From Stenotrophomonas maltophilia (GTDB taxonomy: Bacteria > Pseudomonadota > Gammaproteobacteria > Xanthomonadales > Xanthomonadaceae): a stretch of 64,000 nt of DNA. Location: the NCBI GenBank assembly GCA_002364755.1, contig DEZI01000030.1, positions 173,420-237,419 on the forward strand. Reading direction: 5' to 3'. Made by a program: the position numbers and the translations under genes. Under the pieces are notes generated by a model, which saw only the letters and a program-made list of their open reading frames with translations, was not told the DNA's origin and did no database searches. Positions 56,062 through 64,000 of the stretch are shown one piece after another. Position 1 is the first letter of the stretch; each line of letters starts with the position of its first letter.

Positions 56062-56973
56062 CTAAGCGGATACGGACGCGTGGTTGCGTTCGAACAGTGC
56101 ATCCGCCAGCGCCTGGATCTCGGCACGCATGGCCAGCACCTGCAGCCAATGCGCGGGGATGCCGACCGCACCGTGGAAGGCACCGGCCAACTGGCCGAGC
56201 ACCGCCGCCGTGGTATCGGCATCGTCGCCCAAGTTGGCCGCTTCCAGCACCGCAGCGGCGAAGGTGTCGTGCCGGTGGAAGCACCAGAACGCCGCCTCCA
56301 GACTGTCCACCACATAGCCACTGCCGCGGATCTGCTCACGGTTTGCCTGCTGGTACTGCCCGGCGGCGATCTGCTGCAGGCGTTCGCCCTGCACCGGGAT
56401 GTCGCGCAGATCCAGCACGGCCTGCTTCGGTTGCCCATCCAGCGCACGCTCGATCGCGGCCGCCAGCAAGCGGCATGCATCCAGGCATTCACGCGTGGCA
56501 TGGGTGGTGCGCGAACTCAGCTCGGCCATCGCCGGCAGTTCCCGCGTTCCTGCATAGCGCAGCACCACTGGGGCCAAGCGCATGATCGAACCGTTGCCCG
56601 CACTGCGCGGGTCTTCGTTTCCCGACAACGGCTCGCCACTGAGCAGGAACTGGTCGATGGCCGCGCGCGTGGCCATGCCGATGTCGAAGCACTCGCCGGT
56701 CGCGCTCCAGTAACCGTTGCGATACCAGTTGGCATAGCGGGTCATCTGGTCGCGCAGGTCAAATTCATCGCAACGCACGAGACTTTCGGCAAGGCACATC
56801 GCCATCGAGGTGTCGTCGGTCCACTGCCCCAGCTTCAGATTGAACGGGCCACCGCCGACCATGTCGGTGAGCGGGGTGAAGCTGCCGCGCGGCTTGAATT
56901 CCACCGTGGTGCCGACGGCATCGCCGCAGGCCAGTCCGAGCAGTGCGCCGCGGAAGTTGTCGATCTGGTTCAT
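56062..56973 (-). CDS. ADP-ribosylglycohydrolase family protein
   Basis: A 303-residue DraG-like hydrolase. Metal-site motifs are seen: ACGDAVGTTVEF (16-26), GQWTDDTSMAM (49-59) and NLGDDADTTAAVLGQLAGA near residue 252. These enzymes remove ADP-ribose from proteins or small molecules. AAGG is close upstream of the ATG at 56973. Confidence 0.93.
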   Translation of the reverse strand: MNQIDNFRGALLGLACGDAVGTTVEFKPRGSFTPLTDMVGGGPFNLKLGQWTDDTSMAMCLAESLVRCDEFDLRDQMTRYANWYRNGYWSATGECFDIGMATRAAIDQFLLSGEPLSGNEDPRSAGNGSIMRLAPVVLRYAGTRELPAMAELSSRTTHATRECLDACRLLAAAIERALDGQPKQAVLDLRDIPVQGERLQQIAAGQYQQANREQIRGSGYVVDSLEAAFWCFHRHDTFAAAVLEAANLGDDADTTAAVLGQLAGAFHGAVGIPAHWLQVLAMRAEIQALADALFERNHASVSA

Positions 56974-56998
56974 GCCTTGAGTGTAACCAGACACACCA

Positions 56999-57565
56999 TC
57001 AGCTGTTGCCGGACACCCGTCGCAGTTCCAGCGCGGCGAACGTATACCAGCCAAATGCCGGCAACAGCGCGATGCGCTGGGTCAGCCCATGCCAGGGCGG
57101 CGGATCGAAGCCAGACAGCATCAACCACAGATAGGCCATCCCCAGCAGGGACGTGGCGCGCGCCACCCAAGCAATACGCCTGGACGCATCGGCACCGAGT
57201 TCAACCAGGAACAACAGCGGCGTCAGGAGGGAAAAGATGCCGATGGAGTACATGCCGTGCAGCGGGCTGCCGGTGGTGAACACCGCGTTGCTGAGCATGG
57301 CCACGCCGAACAGCGTGGAGGTGAGCACAGTGAGTGCGAAGCGGCCGCCCCAGCCCAGCAACGCAAGGCTGAAGATGATGATGGCCGCGGCATTGACCGC
57401 GATGCAGGCGGTCAACACGTTTGCAGGCAGGCCGGGCATCAGGCCCATCTCGCTGAGGTGCTGCGAGAGCGAGCTGTAGCCGGGAACGGTGAAGCCGAAC
57501 GCGATTGCGGCCAACATCGCGCCGAGGGGAAGGTAGATTGCCTGCCGGATTGCCAACGCGCGCAC
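56999..57565 (-). CDS. DUF998 family membrane protein
   Basis: A 188-residue protein with six hydrophobic segments of the DUF998 type: YLPLGAMLAAIAFGF, VNAAAIIIFSLALLGWGG, FGVAMLSNAVFTTGSPLHGMYSIG, FSLLTPLLFLVELG. The start is probably GTG at 57565 with AGGAAGAGG upstream. It is 25 bases before the glycohydrolase gene. Confidence 0.85.
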   Translation of the reverse strand: MRALAIRQAIYLPLGAMLAAIAFGFTVPGYSSLSQHLSEMGLMPGLPANVLTACIAVNAAAIIIFSLALLGWGGRFALTVLTSTLFGVAMLSNAVFTTGSPLHGMYSIGIFSLLTPLLFLVELGADASRRIAWVARATSLLGMAYLWLMLSGFDPPPWHGLTQRIALLPAFGWYTFAALELRRVSGNS

Positions 57566-57651
57566 TGCCTGCCCCTCTTCCTGAATGTGACGACGGACGT
57601 TAGCAGGGGTGCTTGTTGGCGAGGAGTGCGGTTTGGCAGGAGGCCGCGCAA

Positions 57652-57683
57652 AGAAAAAGCCCCGACCGGAGTCAGGGCTTTTC
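57652..57683 (-). terminator. Terminator after tRNA-Cys
   Basis: On the minus strand AAAAGCCC...GGGGCTTTTTC forms a stem followed by T bases, right after the tRNA-Cys 3' end. Confidence 0.65.
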
Positions 57684-57686
57684 AAT

Positions 57687-57760
57687 TGGAGGCCTCAAGC
57701 GGAATCGAACCGCTGTAAACGGATTTGCAATCCGGTGCATAGCCACTCTGCCATGAGGCC
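57687..57760 (-). tRNA. tRNA-Cys(GCA)
   Basis: A 74-base tRNA with acceptor GGCCTCA paired with TGAGGCC, U discriminator and encoded CCA. The anticodon loop ATTGCAAAT gives GCA. It is in the region pgsA-glyW-cysT as in E. coli. Confidence 0.97.
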
Positions 57761-57825
57761 AACGTACTGCAGCCAGGAACGATGCCCCTGACATGACAAA
57801 ACCCCGCGATGGGGCCTGTCGAAAC

Positions 57826-57901
<76 letters not shown>

Positions 57902-58043
57902 ATAAGCCGCCATGGTACCGGAAATCCGGAACGCACACCAGCGATTTCACCTTTCTGACTGCGCGCAAAGCCTTGTGGCCCAACGTGCCCCACCTTGCCG
58001 AGGCGGGAGAAAAACAAGGCCCCTACCGGGGCCCTGTAGAATC

Positions 58044-58119
<76 letters not shown>

Positions 58120-58249
58120 AGATTCCGTTCGACCTGCGTCGAAGGAGCGCTATTGTGTCCAAATTCCTTCACGCCGTCAACAGTATTCACGCACCGCGAT
58201 CCGGGCCTTGCGCGGTGGGGTAACCTGCCCCGCCCGGACGCATCGGCCC

Positions 58250-58654
58250 ATGTTTCTGCACGGCAAATCCCTGCTGATCTCCCTGCTGCTGCACCTGCTG
58301 GTGGCCGCGCTCTACTGGACGCTGATGCCACTGGGCATGAACTGGTATCGCGACCATGCCGGATTCAGCTCGCACGGCAACATCGGCCTGGGCCTGGCGC
58401 AGTACTACGCGTTCGTGCTGTTCCTCGGCGCACAGCCGTTGATCGGCGTACTGCGGCCGTTGGCAGCGAAATTGTTTGTGCTGGCCATCCCGCTCGCATT
58501 CGCGGCCTGGACGCTGATGCACAACAACCCGCTGCGCATGTTGTACTTCACCGTAGGCCCTGTCGCGCTCGCACTGGCCGCGATCGCCGCAAGCGAGCGC
58601 TTTGCCGCTCGCGCCACGGCCTGCAGCGCGCGCAAGGAGCTCACGCATGACTGA
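58250..58654 (+). CDS. Hypothetical membrane protein, four segments
   Basis: A 134-residue protein with hydrophobic stretches at about 5-22, 47-65, 72-90 and 98-115 (MFLHGKSLLISLLLHLLVAALYW onward). No family is recognised. It is followed with an eight-base overlap by a second membrane protein, so the two are probably one unit. It lies between two tRNA-Gly genes on the opposite strand. Confidence 0.75.
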   Translation: MFLHGKSLLISLLLHLLVAALYWTLMPLGMNWYRDHAGFSSHGNIGLGLAQYYAFVLFLGAQPLIGVLRPLAAKLFVLAIPLAFAAWTLMHNNPLRMLYFTVGPVALALAAIAASERFAARATACSARKELTHD

Positions 58655-59075
58655 TCGCAACACCCGCTTTTACTGGCTTATGATGGCTATGATCTGGGCG
58701 CTGTTGATGGCTGCCCTGATCCTCGCCGGCACCCGGCCCGACTACTGGATGCAGCGCGCACTGGAACCTGGCGCCACCTTGCCCTACCCGATCAGCACGG
58801 TGGCCACCTTTGCGTTCATCGGAACCGTGGAAATTGCCGTCATCGCACTGATCGCGCAGCCACGATGGAAACGCTCCTGGCTGCGCCTGCTGATCGCCTT
58901 CGCGCTTCTGCTGGCCTGGTCCGTGCCGTTCGGGATGGGCGCGATGCATCAGGGCCCGGTCTACGGCACGCACCTGCTGTGGTTGCTGCTGGCGGACCTT
59001 ACCCTGTTGCTGGTGCTGCTTGCGGTATCGGCAGTCACTGTCTGGCAGGCGGTTCGCAACCTCGCGAAGGCCTGA
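58647..59075 (+). CDS. Hypothetical membrane protein, four segments
   Basis: A 142-residue protein (MTDRNTRFYWLMMAMIWALLMAALILAG) with four hydrophobic segments and AAGGAG before the ATG. It is coupled to the preceding gene. No family is recognised. A shared terminator follows. Confidence 0.75.
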   Translation: MTDRNTRFYWLMMAMIWALLMAALILAGTRPDYWMQRALEPGATLPYPISTVATFAFIGTVEIAVIALIAQPRWKRSWLRLLIAFALLLAWSVPFGMGAMHQGPVYGTHLLWLLLADLTLLLVLLAVSAVTVWQAVRNLAKA

Positions 59076-59079
59076 ACGA

Positions 59080-59108
59080 AAAACGCCCCCTTCCGGGAGC
59101 GTTTTTCT
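59080..59108. terminator. Bidirectional terminator
   Basis: AAAAACGCCCCC-TTCC-GGGAGCGTTTTT lies between the membrane protein stop (plus) and the end of tRNA-Gly (minus), and has A and T runs on both sides. Confidence 0.8.
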
Positions 59109-59114
59109 GCAATC

Positions 59115-59190
<76 letters not shown>

Positions 59191-59296
59191 ACATTCCGTT
59201 CGACCTGCGTCGAAGGAGCGCTATTGTGTCGAGATTGCTGCACGGCGTCAACTGGATTTTTTCGGGGCGCCTGCACTGAGTCGTTCAGCTTGGCGG

Positions 59297-60403
59297 TCAG
59301 GCCCGCACCCCGCGCCGGTGGAAGTAGACCTGCTCGGCCACGCGCCGCGTCGCGGCGGTACGCAACAGCGCGTTGAGCGGCCAGTCCAGCTGCAGATGGT
59401 CCATTGCCCAGCGCAGCAGGCGTTTGCGGCGGAAAGCCGGCGCCACCCGCCGCGCCACCTGCTCGGCGGCGGGGCCTTGGCCACGCAGGTGCAGGCCGAT
59501 GGCATCGCCGACCGCCCAGCCATGCCGCCACGACGAGTGGATGCCGCCGGCCGACAGCGGCGAGACGATGCCGGCCGCATCCCCGGTCAGGATCAGGCGG
59601 TGGCCGGTGATCGGTCCATCCGGAAGGCCGCAGGGCACCAGCCCTGCGCGGGTGGATGACGCCTGCAAGGACGGTGGGATGCCGACGATGTCGCGCACAT
59701 GTTCGATGAAGCCGTCGATATCCGGCACCCGCGCCTGCGTCGGATCATGGCGCAGGGCGAGACCGACCTGCACGCCCGTAGGATTCTGCGCGACCCAGCC
59801 GATATAGCCCGGTGCGTAACGCTTGCTGACGAAGCAGTGCAGCGCATCGCCCTGCGGCAACTGCAGGCCATCGAACTCGCGCTCGACGCCGTAGAGGTTA
59901 TCGCGCACCTGGCCCAGGCCGGTTCGCCGGGCGACACGTGATCGCGCCCCATCGGCACCGACCAGATAAGCGCAGCGCCCTGCGCCCTCCACCTGCCAGC
60001 CATCGCCACCGGCCTCCGCATTGCTGAAGGACTGCTGCAGGCGCAGATCCACGCCGCTGGCACGCAGTTCGTCGGCCAGCCAGCGCATCAGGTTCGGGGT
60101 GTCGGTGGTGAGGAAGTAATACCCGGGCGCGGCCAGCTGCACGCTGCGCAGATTCGGCGCGTACAGCCGCACGCGGGCGACACGCTGCAGCAGATGCTCG
60201 GGCATGCGCCCCAGCCAGGTCTGCTCCATCGCTTCCTTCACCACGATGCCGGTGGTGTGCAGGCGCTCGCCCGGATCTGCCTTGCGCTCGAGCACGCAGA
60301 CGCGCAAGCCATATTGCGCGAAGGCCAATGCGCAGGCTGCACCGGCGAAGCTTGCGCCGACGATGACCAGATCGTGGTCGTAGGCAGAGGATATGCGGGA
60401 CAT
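59297..60403 (-). CDS. FAD-dependent oxidoreductase, geranylgeranyl-reductase-like
   Basis: A 368-residue flavoprotein with the N-terminal DLVIVGASFAGAACALAFAQ FAD motif, VCVLERKADPGERLHTTGIV, a middle GADGARSRVARRTGL and the late GDAAGIVSPLSAGGIHSS motif. This is the geranylgeranyl reductase/FixC-like group. The substrate is unknown. The start at 60403 follows the FAD motif; upstream frame lies in the tRNA. Confidence 0.88.
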   Translation of the reverse strand: MSRISSAYDHDLVIVGASFAGAACALAFAQYGLRVCVLERKADPGERLHTTGIVVKEAMEQTWLGRMPEHLLQRVARVRLYAPNLRSVQLAAPGYYFLTTDTPNLMRWLADELRASGVDLRLQQSFSNAEAGGDGWQVEGAGRCAYLVGADGARSRVARRTGLGQVRDNLYGVEREFDGLQLPQGDALHCFVSKRYAPGYIGWVAQNPTGVQVGLALRHDPTQARVPDIDGFIEHVRDIVGIPPSLQASSTRAGLVPCGLPDGPITGHRLILTGDAAGIVSPLSAGGIHSSWRHGWAVGDAIGLHLRGQGPAAEQVARRVAPAFRRKRLLRWAMDHLQLDWPLNALLRTAATRRVAEQVYFHRRGVRA

Positions 60404-60502
60404 CGCGGCATCACCGGTTGTAACGGTGTTGCAGCGTCGCCGGTGCGCGTGGCGGGGCGATGGGGTGGCGGTGAAGCGGGGATGAAGCGTTGCTTCGCAC
60501 AA

Positions 60503-60533
60503 CGAAAAACGCTCCCTTGCGGGAGCGCTTTTC
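60503..60533 (-). terminator. Terminator after the fourth tRNA-Gly
   Basis: On the minus strand GCGCTCCC-GCAA-GGGAGCGTTTTTCG. It follows the tRNA end by 10 bases. Confidence 0.75.
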
Positions 60534-60540
60534 TTGAACC

Positions 60541-60616
<76 letters not shown>

Positions 60617-60698
60617 TTGGGAGGCGAAATTCTACCTGTTCTGGGAATGGCGTCAAGCGGTTTTTTCAGGGGGATTTCGCGGTGCCTCGGCATGGCGT

Positions 60699-60866
60699 AT
60701 CCACGCATGGCGTGGAACTACTGCCGCGCGCGATGTGTCGGTAGATCCACCAGTAGATCCACGCCATGCGTGGATGCGGGCATCCCGATCCGGTAGATCC
60801 ACGCCATGCGTGGATGGCTTCAACCGAGGGGTCAGAGCCCTTTCCTGCGGAAAGGGATCCGACCCC
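60699..60866. repeat. SMAG palindromes and a GGGGTC hairpin element
   Basis: An inverted-form element (60699-60719) and two direct copies beginning GTAGATCCACGCCATGCG (60753-60776 and 60793-60816) are followed by a long hairpin starting GGGGTCAGAGCCC and ending GGATCCGACCCC (60828-60866) whose stem includes CCCTTTCC/GGAAAGGG. Both element types are repeated in Stenotrophomonas genomes. Confidence 0.8.
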
Positions 60867-60871
60867 GGGGC

Positions 60872-61498
60872 TCAGTTGCCCAGCTTCTTCTGCCGCGAAC
60901 GCTCGCGCGCGGCGCGCTCGTCTTCGCGCAGGCTCGGCCAGGCCGCATGCAGGTACTGCAGGCCCGACCACAGGGTCAGCACGGCGGCAATGGCCAGGGT
61001 CCAGTCACCGATATGGAACACCGGCGGGCCCATCCAGATGTCATTGACCGGCACGTTCGGTGCCACCGAATACAGCAGGCACAGCAGCGCAACCATCTGT
61101 GCGGTGGTCTTGACCTTGCCGATCATGGCCACGCGCACCTTGGCGCGCTGGCCCAGCTCGGCCATCCACTCGCGCAGCGCCGACACCGCGATTTCGCGGC
61201 CGACGATCACCGCCGCCCAGAACGCCATCCACGGCGTCGGGTGGCCCTGCACGATCAGGAACAGCGCCACCGCCACCATCAGTTTGTCCGCCACCGGATC
61301 GAGGAAGGCGCCGAACGCCGATTCCAGCCTGTACCGACGTGCGATCCAGCCATCGAGCCAGTCGGTGATCGCGGCCAGGCCGAAGATCGCTGCGGACGCG
61401 AAATTGGTCCAGGTGTAGGGCAGGTAGAACACCAGCACCAGCACCGGGATCATCACGATCCGCAACAACGTCAGCCAGGTGGGCAGGGTCAACTTCAT
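60872..61498 (-). CDS. pgsA: CDP-diacylglycerol-glycerol-3-phosphate phosphatidyltransferase
   Basis: A 208-residue membrane enzyme making phosphatidylglycerol phosphate. The CDP-alcohol motif D49-G50-x2-A53-R54-x8-G63-x3-D67-x3-D71 is exact. N-terminal LPTWLTLLRIVMIPVLVLVF and several more membrane helices are present. It is 17 bases after uvrC and followed by tRNA-Gly, as in E. coli. Confidence 0.95.
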   Translation of the reverse strand: MKLTLPTWLTLLRIVMIPVLVLVFYLPYTWTNFASAAIFGLAAITDWLDGWIARRYRLESAFGAFLDPVADKLMVAVALFLIVQGHPTPWMAFWAAVIVGREIAVSALREWMAELGQRAKVRVAMIGKVKTTAQMVALLCLLYSVAPNVPVNDIWMGPPVFHIGDWTLAIAAVLTLWSGLQYLHAAWPSLREDERAARERSRQKKLGN

Positions 61499-61515
61499 GC
61501 GGCTTGCTTCTCTCT

Positions 61516-63360
61516 CTACTCGGCCGGGTCAGGCGTGGCCAACCCGTGCAGGTTAGCGTAGATGCGTGCAGCGAGGGCGTCATTGATGCCCTCGACCTTG
61601 GCGATTTCGGCTTCACCGGCGGCTTTCAGGCCGACCAGGCCACCGAAATGCTTGAGCAGGCTGGCGCGCCGGCGCGGGCCGATACCGGGGATATCTTCCA
61701 GCTTGCTGGTCATCCGGGCCTTCTGACGGCGGCCCCGATGTCCGGTGATGGCGAAGCGGTGCGCTTCGTCGCGCACCTGCTGGATGAACTGCAGTGCAGG
61801 ATTGGCCGCACCCGGGCGCAGCTCGCGGCCATCCGGCATCACCAGCGCTTCGTGGCCGGCGCGGCGCTCCACACCCTTGGCAACGCCTACCAGCAGCACG
61901 CCTTCCACGCCCAGGTCGGCCAGGGCAGCCTGTGCCTGGGCGAGCTGGCCGGCGCCACCATCGATCAGCAGCACGTCGGGCAGCACGCCCTGCTCTTCCA
62001 CGGCGCGGCGGAAGCGGCGGTCGATGGCCTGGTGCATGGCCGCGTAATCATCGCCGGGCTCGATGCCGCTGATGTTGTAGCGGCGGTACTGCGCGCGCAC
62101 CGGGCCGGCGGCATCGAATACCACGCACGAGGCCACGGTGGCTTCGCCCATGGTGTGGCTGATGTCGAAGCATTCCACCCGCTTGACCGGTTCGGCCAGG
62201 CCCAGCATTTCGCGCAGGGCTTCGCTGCGCGCGTGCTGCGCATTGCGGCTGTTGAGTTCGGTGGCCAGGGTCAACTGGGCGTTGCGGCTGGCCAGCTCCA
62301 GGTAGCCGGCGCGCTCGCCACGCACGTTCCACTTCAGCTGCACCTTGCGCTCGGCCGAGGCCGAAAGCGCGGCCACCAGGAGGTCGGCGTCGGGAATCTG
62401 CCGGTCCAGCAGGATCTCGCGCGGCGGCTCGAATTCGATGTAGTACTGCGACACGAATGCGGCCAGCACCTCTTCCGGGCTGTCCTCGCCATTGGTGCGC
62501 GGGAAGAACGGGCGGGTGCCAAGATTGCGTCCATCGCGGAACGCCAGCAGCAGCACACAGGCCTGCGAGCCGTGCATGGCCACGGCCAGCACGTCCAGGT
62601 CGGCGGCGCGGCCATCCACATACTGGCGGGTCTGCATGCTGCGCAGCGAAGCGATGAGATCGCGCAGGCGGGCGGCCTTCTCGAACTCCAGCGCCTCGCT
62701 GGCGCCCTGCATCTGCTCGCCCAGCTCACGGGTCAGCTCATCGCTCTTGCCTTCCAGGAACAGCGTGGCGCGACGCACCGATTCGGCATACTCCGGCGCC
62801 GGCACCAGGTCCACGCAGGGCGCACTGCAACGGCCGATCTGATACTGCAGGCATGGCCGCGAACGGTTGCGGAACACGCTGTCCTCGCAGCTGCGCAGCT
62901 TGAACAGCTTGTGCATCAGGTTCAGCGTTTCGCGTACCGCAGTCACGCCCGGGTACGGCCCGAAGTAGCGCCCGGGAATGGCGCGTGGGCCGCGGTGCAG
63001 GGCGATGCGCGGCCAGTCCTCGCGGGTCAGCAGTACGTGCGGGTAGGTCTTGTCGTCGCGCAGGGACACGTTGTAGCGCGGCGACAGGGATTTGATCAGC
63101 TGGTTTTCCAGCAGCAAAGCTTCGCCTTCCGAGCGCGTGACCGTCACGTCCATGCGCGCGATCTGCGAGAGCATCGACATGATGCGCGCGTTCTTCGGGC
63201 TGCCGTTGAAGTAGCTGCCGACGCGGTTGCGCAGCGCGCGCGCCTTGCCCACGTACAGCAGCGTGTCGTCGGCCGCGTACATGCGGTAGACGCCGGGTGC
63301 GGTACTCAACTGGGCCGCGAAGGCCTTGCCGTCGAAGGCCGGGGTGGTGACGTCGGTCAT
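61516..63360 (-). CDS. uvrC: UvrABC system protein C
   Basis: A 614-residue excision nuclease subunit. N-terminal GIY-YIG (APGVYRMYAADDTLLYVGKA, 21-40), cysteines FRNRSRPCLQYQIGRCSAPC, UVR domain, RNase H-like domain (VECFDISHTMGEATVASCVVFD) and C-terminal double HhH (IPGIGPRRRASLLKHFGG). The ATG overlaps the upstream stop in ATGA. Confidence 0.97.
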   Translation of the reverse strand: MTDVTTPAFDGKAFAAQLSTAPGVYRMYAADDTLLYVGKARALRNRVGSYFNGSPKNARIMSMLSQIARMDVTVTRSEGEALLLENQLIKSLSPRYNVSLRDDKTYPHVLLTREDWPRIALHRGPRAIPGRYFGPYPGVTAVRETLNLMHKLFKLRSCEDSVFRNRSRPCLQYQIGRCSAPCVDLVPAPEYAESVRRATLFLEGKSDELTRELGEQMQGASEALEFEKAARLRDLIASLRSMQTRQYVDGRAADLDVLAVAMHGSQACVLLLAFRDGRNLGTRPFFPRTNGEDSPEEVLAAFVSQYYIEFEPPREILLDRQIPDADLLVAALSASAERKVQLKWNVRGERAGYLELASRNAQLTLATELNSRNAQHARSEALREMLGLAEPVKRVECFDISHTMGEATVASCVVFDAAGPVRAQYRRYNISGIEPGDDYAAMHQAIDRRFRRAVEEQGVLPDVLLIDGGAGQLAQAQAALADLGVEGVLLVGVAKGVERRAGHEALVMPDGRELRPGAANPALQFIQQVRDEAHRFAITGHRGRRQKARMTSKLEDIPGIGPRRRASLLKHFGGLVGLKAAGEAEIAKVEGINDALAARIYANLHGLATPDPAE

Positions 63361-64000
63361 TCGCTGATCGGCACTTCGCTGAGCACGCCGCTGTCGGGGT
63401 CGAAACGCAGCACCGCGTGCGCGTCCGTCTCGGCGATCCAGACCGCACCGGCACCCACCGCCAGGCCGGCCGGGCCATGCAGGCGGCGCGGCAGCGGCTG
63501 GGTAACCAGATCGCCGCCGCCCAGTCGCAGCGTGCGCAGGCGGCCGTTGCCGGTGTCGGCGATCCACAGCACGGGTGCGTCCGGGCTCAATGCGATGGCC
63601 TGCGGATACTGCAGGCTGGCCTGCCCGCGCGGGCCATCGTCGGCGCCGAAGCGCCAGGCGCCCTGCCCGACCAGGGTCTGCACGAGGTCACCGCGCAGCT
63701 GGACCGCACGGATCGACGAGCCCAGCGCATCGGCCACGTACAGCACCTGCTGCACCACTGCCAGGCCGGTGGGCTGGGCGAAGGCAGCCACGTGGCCACT
63801 GCCGTCGCGCTCGTCGATGGCACCGCTGCCGGCGCGCCATTGCAGGCTGCGCAGGCCGAGGTGGAAACTCCACAGCCGGTTGTCACCGGCCATGGCGATA
63901 TGCAGCTGGTTGTCAGCGATCGCCAGGCCGACCGGATTGTCCAGTGCCACCTGCCGCGCCTGCGCCACCGGCCCTTCGACCGGCGTGCCGGGGCGACCGT
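63357..64000 (-). CDS. NHL-repeat protein, 3' part
   Basis: The frame is open to the window edge, so the N-terminus is missing. At least 214 residues with repeated NHL-type blades: NPVGLAIADNQLHIAMAGDNRLW, QPTGLAVVQQVLYVADALGSSIRAV, YPQAIALSPDAPVLWIADTGNGRLRTL, GPAGLAVGAGAVWIAETDAHAVLRF. These form a beta propeller. Some relatives carry an N-terminal thioredoxin domain, which cannot be checked here. Confidence 0.85.
   Translation of the reverse strand, partial: GRPGTPVEGPVAQARQVALDNPVGLAIADNQLHIAMAGDNRLWSFHLGLRSLQWRAGSGAIDERDGSGHVAAFAQPTGLAVVQQVLYVADALGSSIRAVQLRGDLVQTLVGQGAWRFGADDGPRGQASLQYPQAIALSPDAPVLWIADTGNGRLRTLRLGGGDLVTQPLPRRLHGPAGLAVGAGAVWIAETDAHAVLRFDPDSGVLSEVPISE

Overview
The window is high-GC DNA from a gammaproteobacterium of the Xanthomonadaceae, most likely Stenotrophomonas. 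The evidence is the GTAG-headed SMAG-type palindromes at about 791-876, 1382-1407 and 60699-60816, the style of the host genes, and the uvrC-pgsA-tRNA-Gly-tRNA-Cys order. No organism name is written in the sequence, so the genus is an inference.

Layout. (1) 1-6.1 kb is host chromosome: the end of a flavoprotein gene, a GNAT acetyltransferase, a glutamate-synthase-like enzyme, a nucleotide-sugar dehydrogenase, a BLUF photoreceptor and a TraB/GumN protein. (2) A tRNA-Leu(TAA) at 6140-6226 holds the attachment site of an apparently complete 42-kb siphovirus-type prophage, 6207-48188, flanked by a 20-bp direct repeat. (3) 48.2-64 kb is host chromosome: hemN, a group III globin and a CcoG-like ferredoxin protein around two FNR/ANR-type boxes; a small divergent Cro/CI-like pair; a fluoride riboswitch with fluC; an AraC regulator; a P-loop kinase pseudogene; a thioesterase; an ADP-ribosylglycohydrolase; and the tRNA-Cys/4x tRNA-Gly region ending in pgsA and uvrC.

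Prophage plan. The integrase lies beside attL and an excisionase-like gene beside attR. An S24-type CI repressor (44612-45286) sits between two promoters, each overlapped by a 16-bp operator of the form ATTAG-N6-CTAAT. The leftward promoter drives a Cro-like protein, an O-like initiator carrying iterons inside its gene, DnaB helicase, small proteins, a possible Q-like late regulator, a D12-class methylase, the lysis cassette (endolysin, holin, Rz, Rz1), a nuclease and HNH gene, a probable cos region, terminases, portal, prohead protease, HK97-fold capsid, head-tail connectors, tail tube, G/GT tail chaperones with a GGGAAAC -1 frameshift, tail proteins, tape measure and a 1613-residue tail tip/fibre. 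The rightward promoter drives about nine small genes, including a CsrA-like protein, ending in the excisionase. Several intrinsic terminators inside the late region imply antitermination or internal promoters.

Accessory cargo. Next to the integrase is an AIPR-family gene (693 aa, visibly AT-richer) that is probably anti-phage. It is followed by a cluster of small unknown genes (9.6-13.2 kb), one of which is a clear homologue of a host gene at 55669-55938. A lipoprotein gene followed by two tandem terminators sits just upstream of the tape-measure gene.
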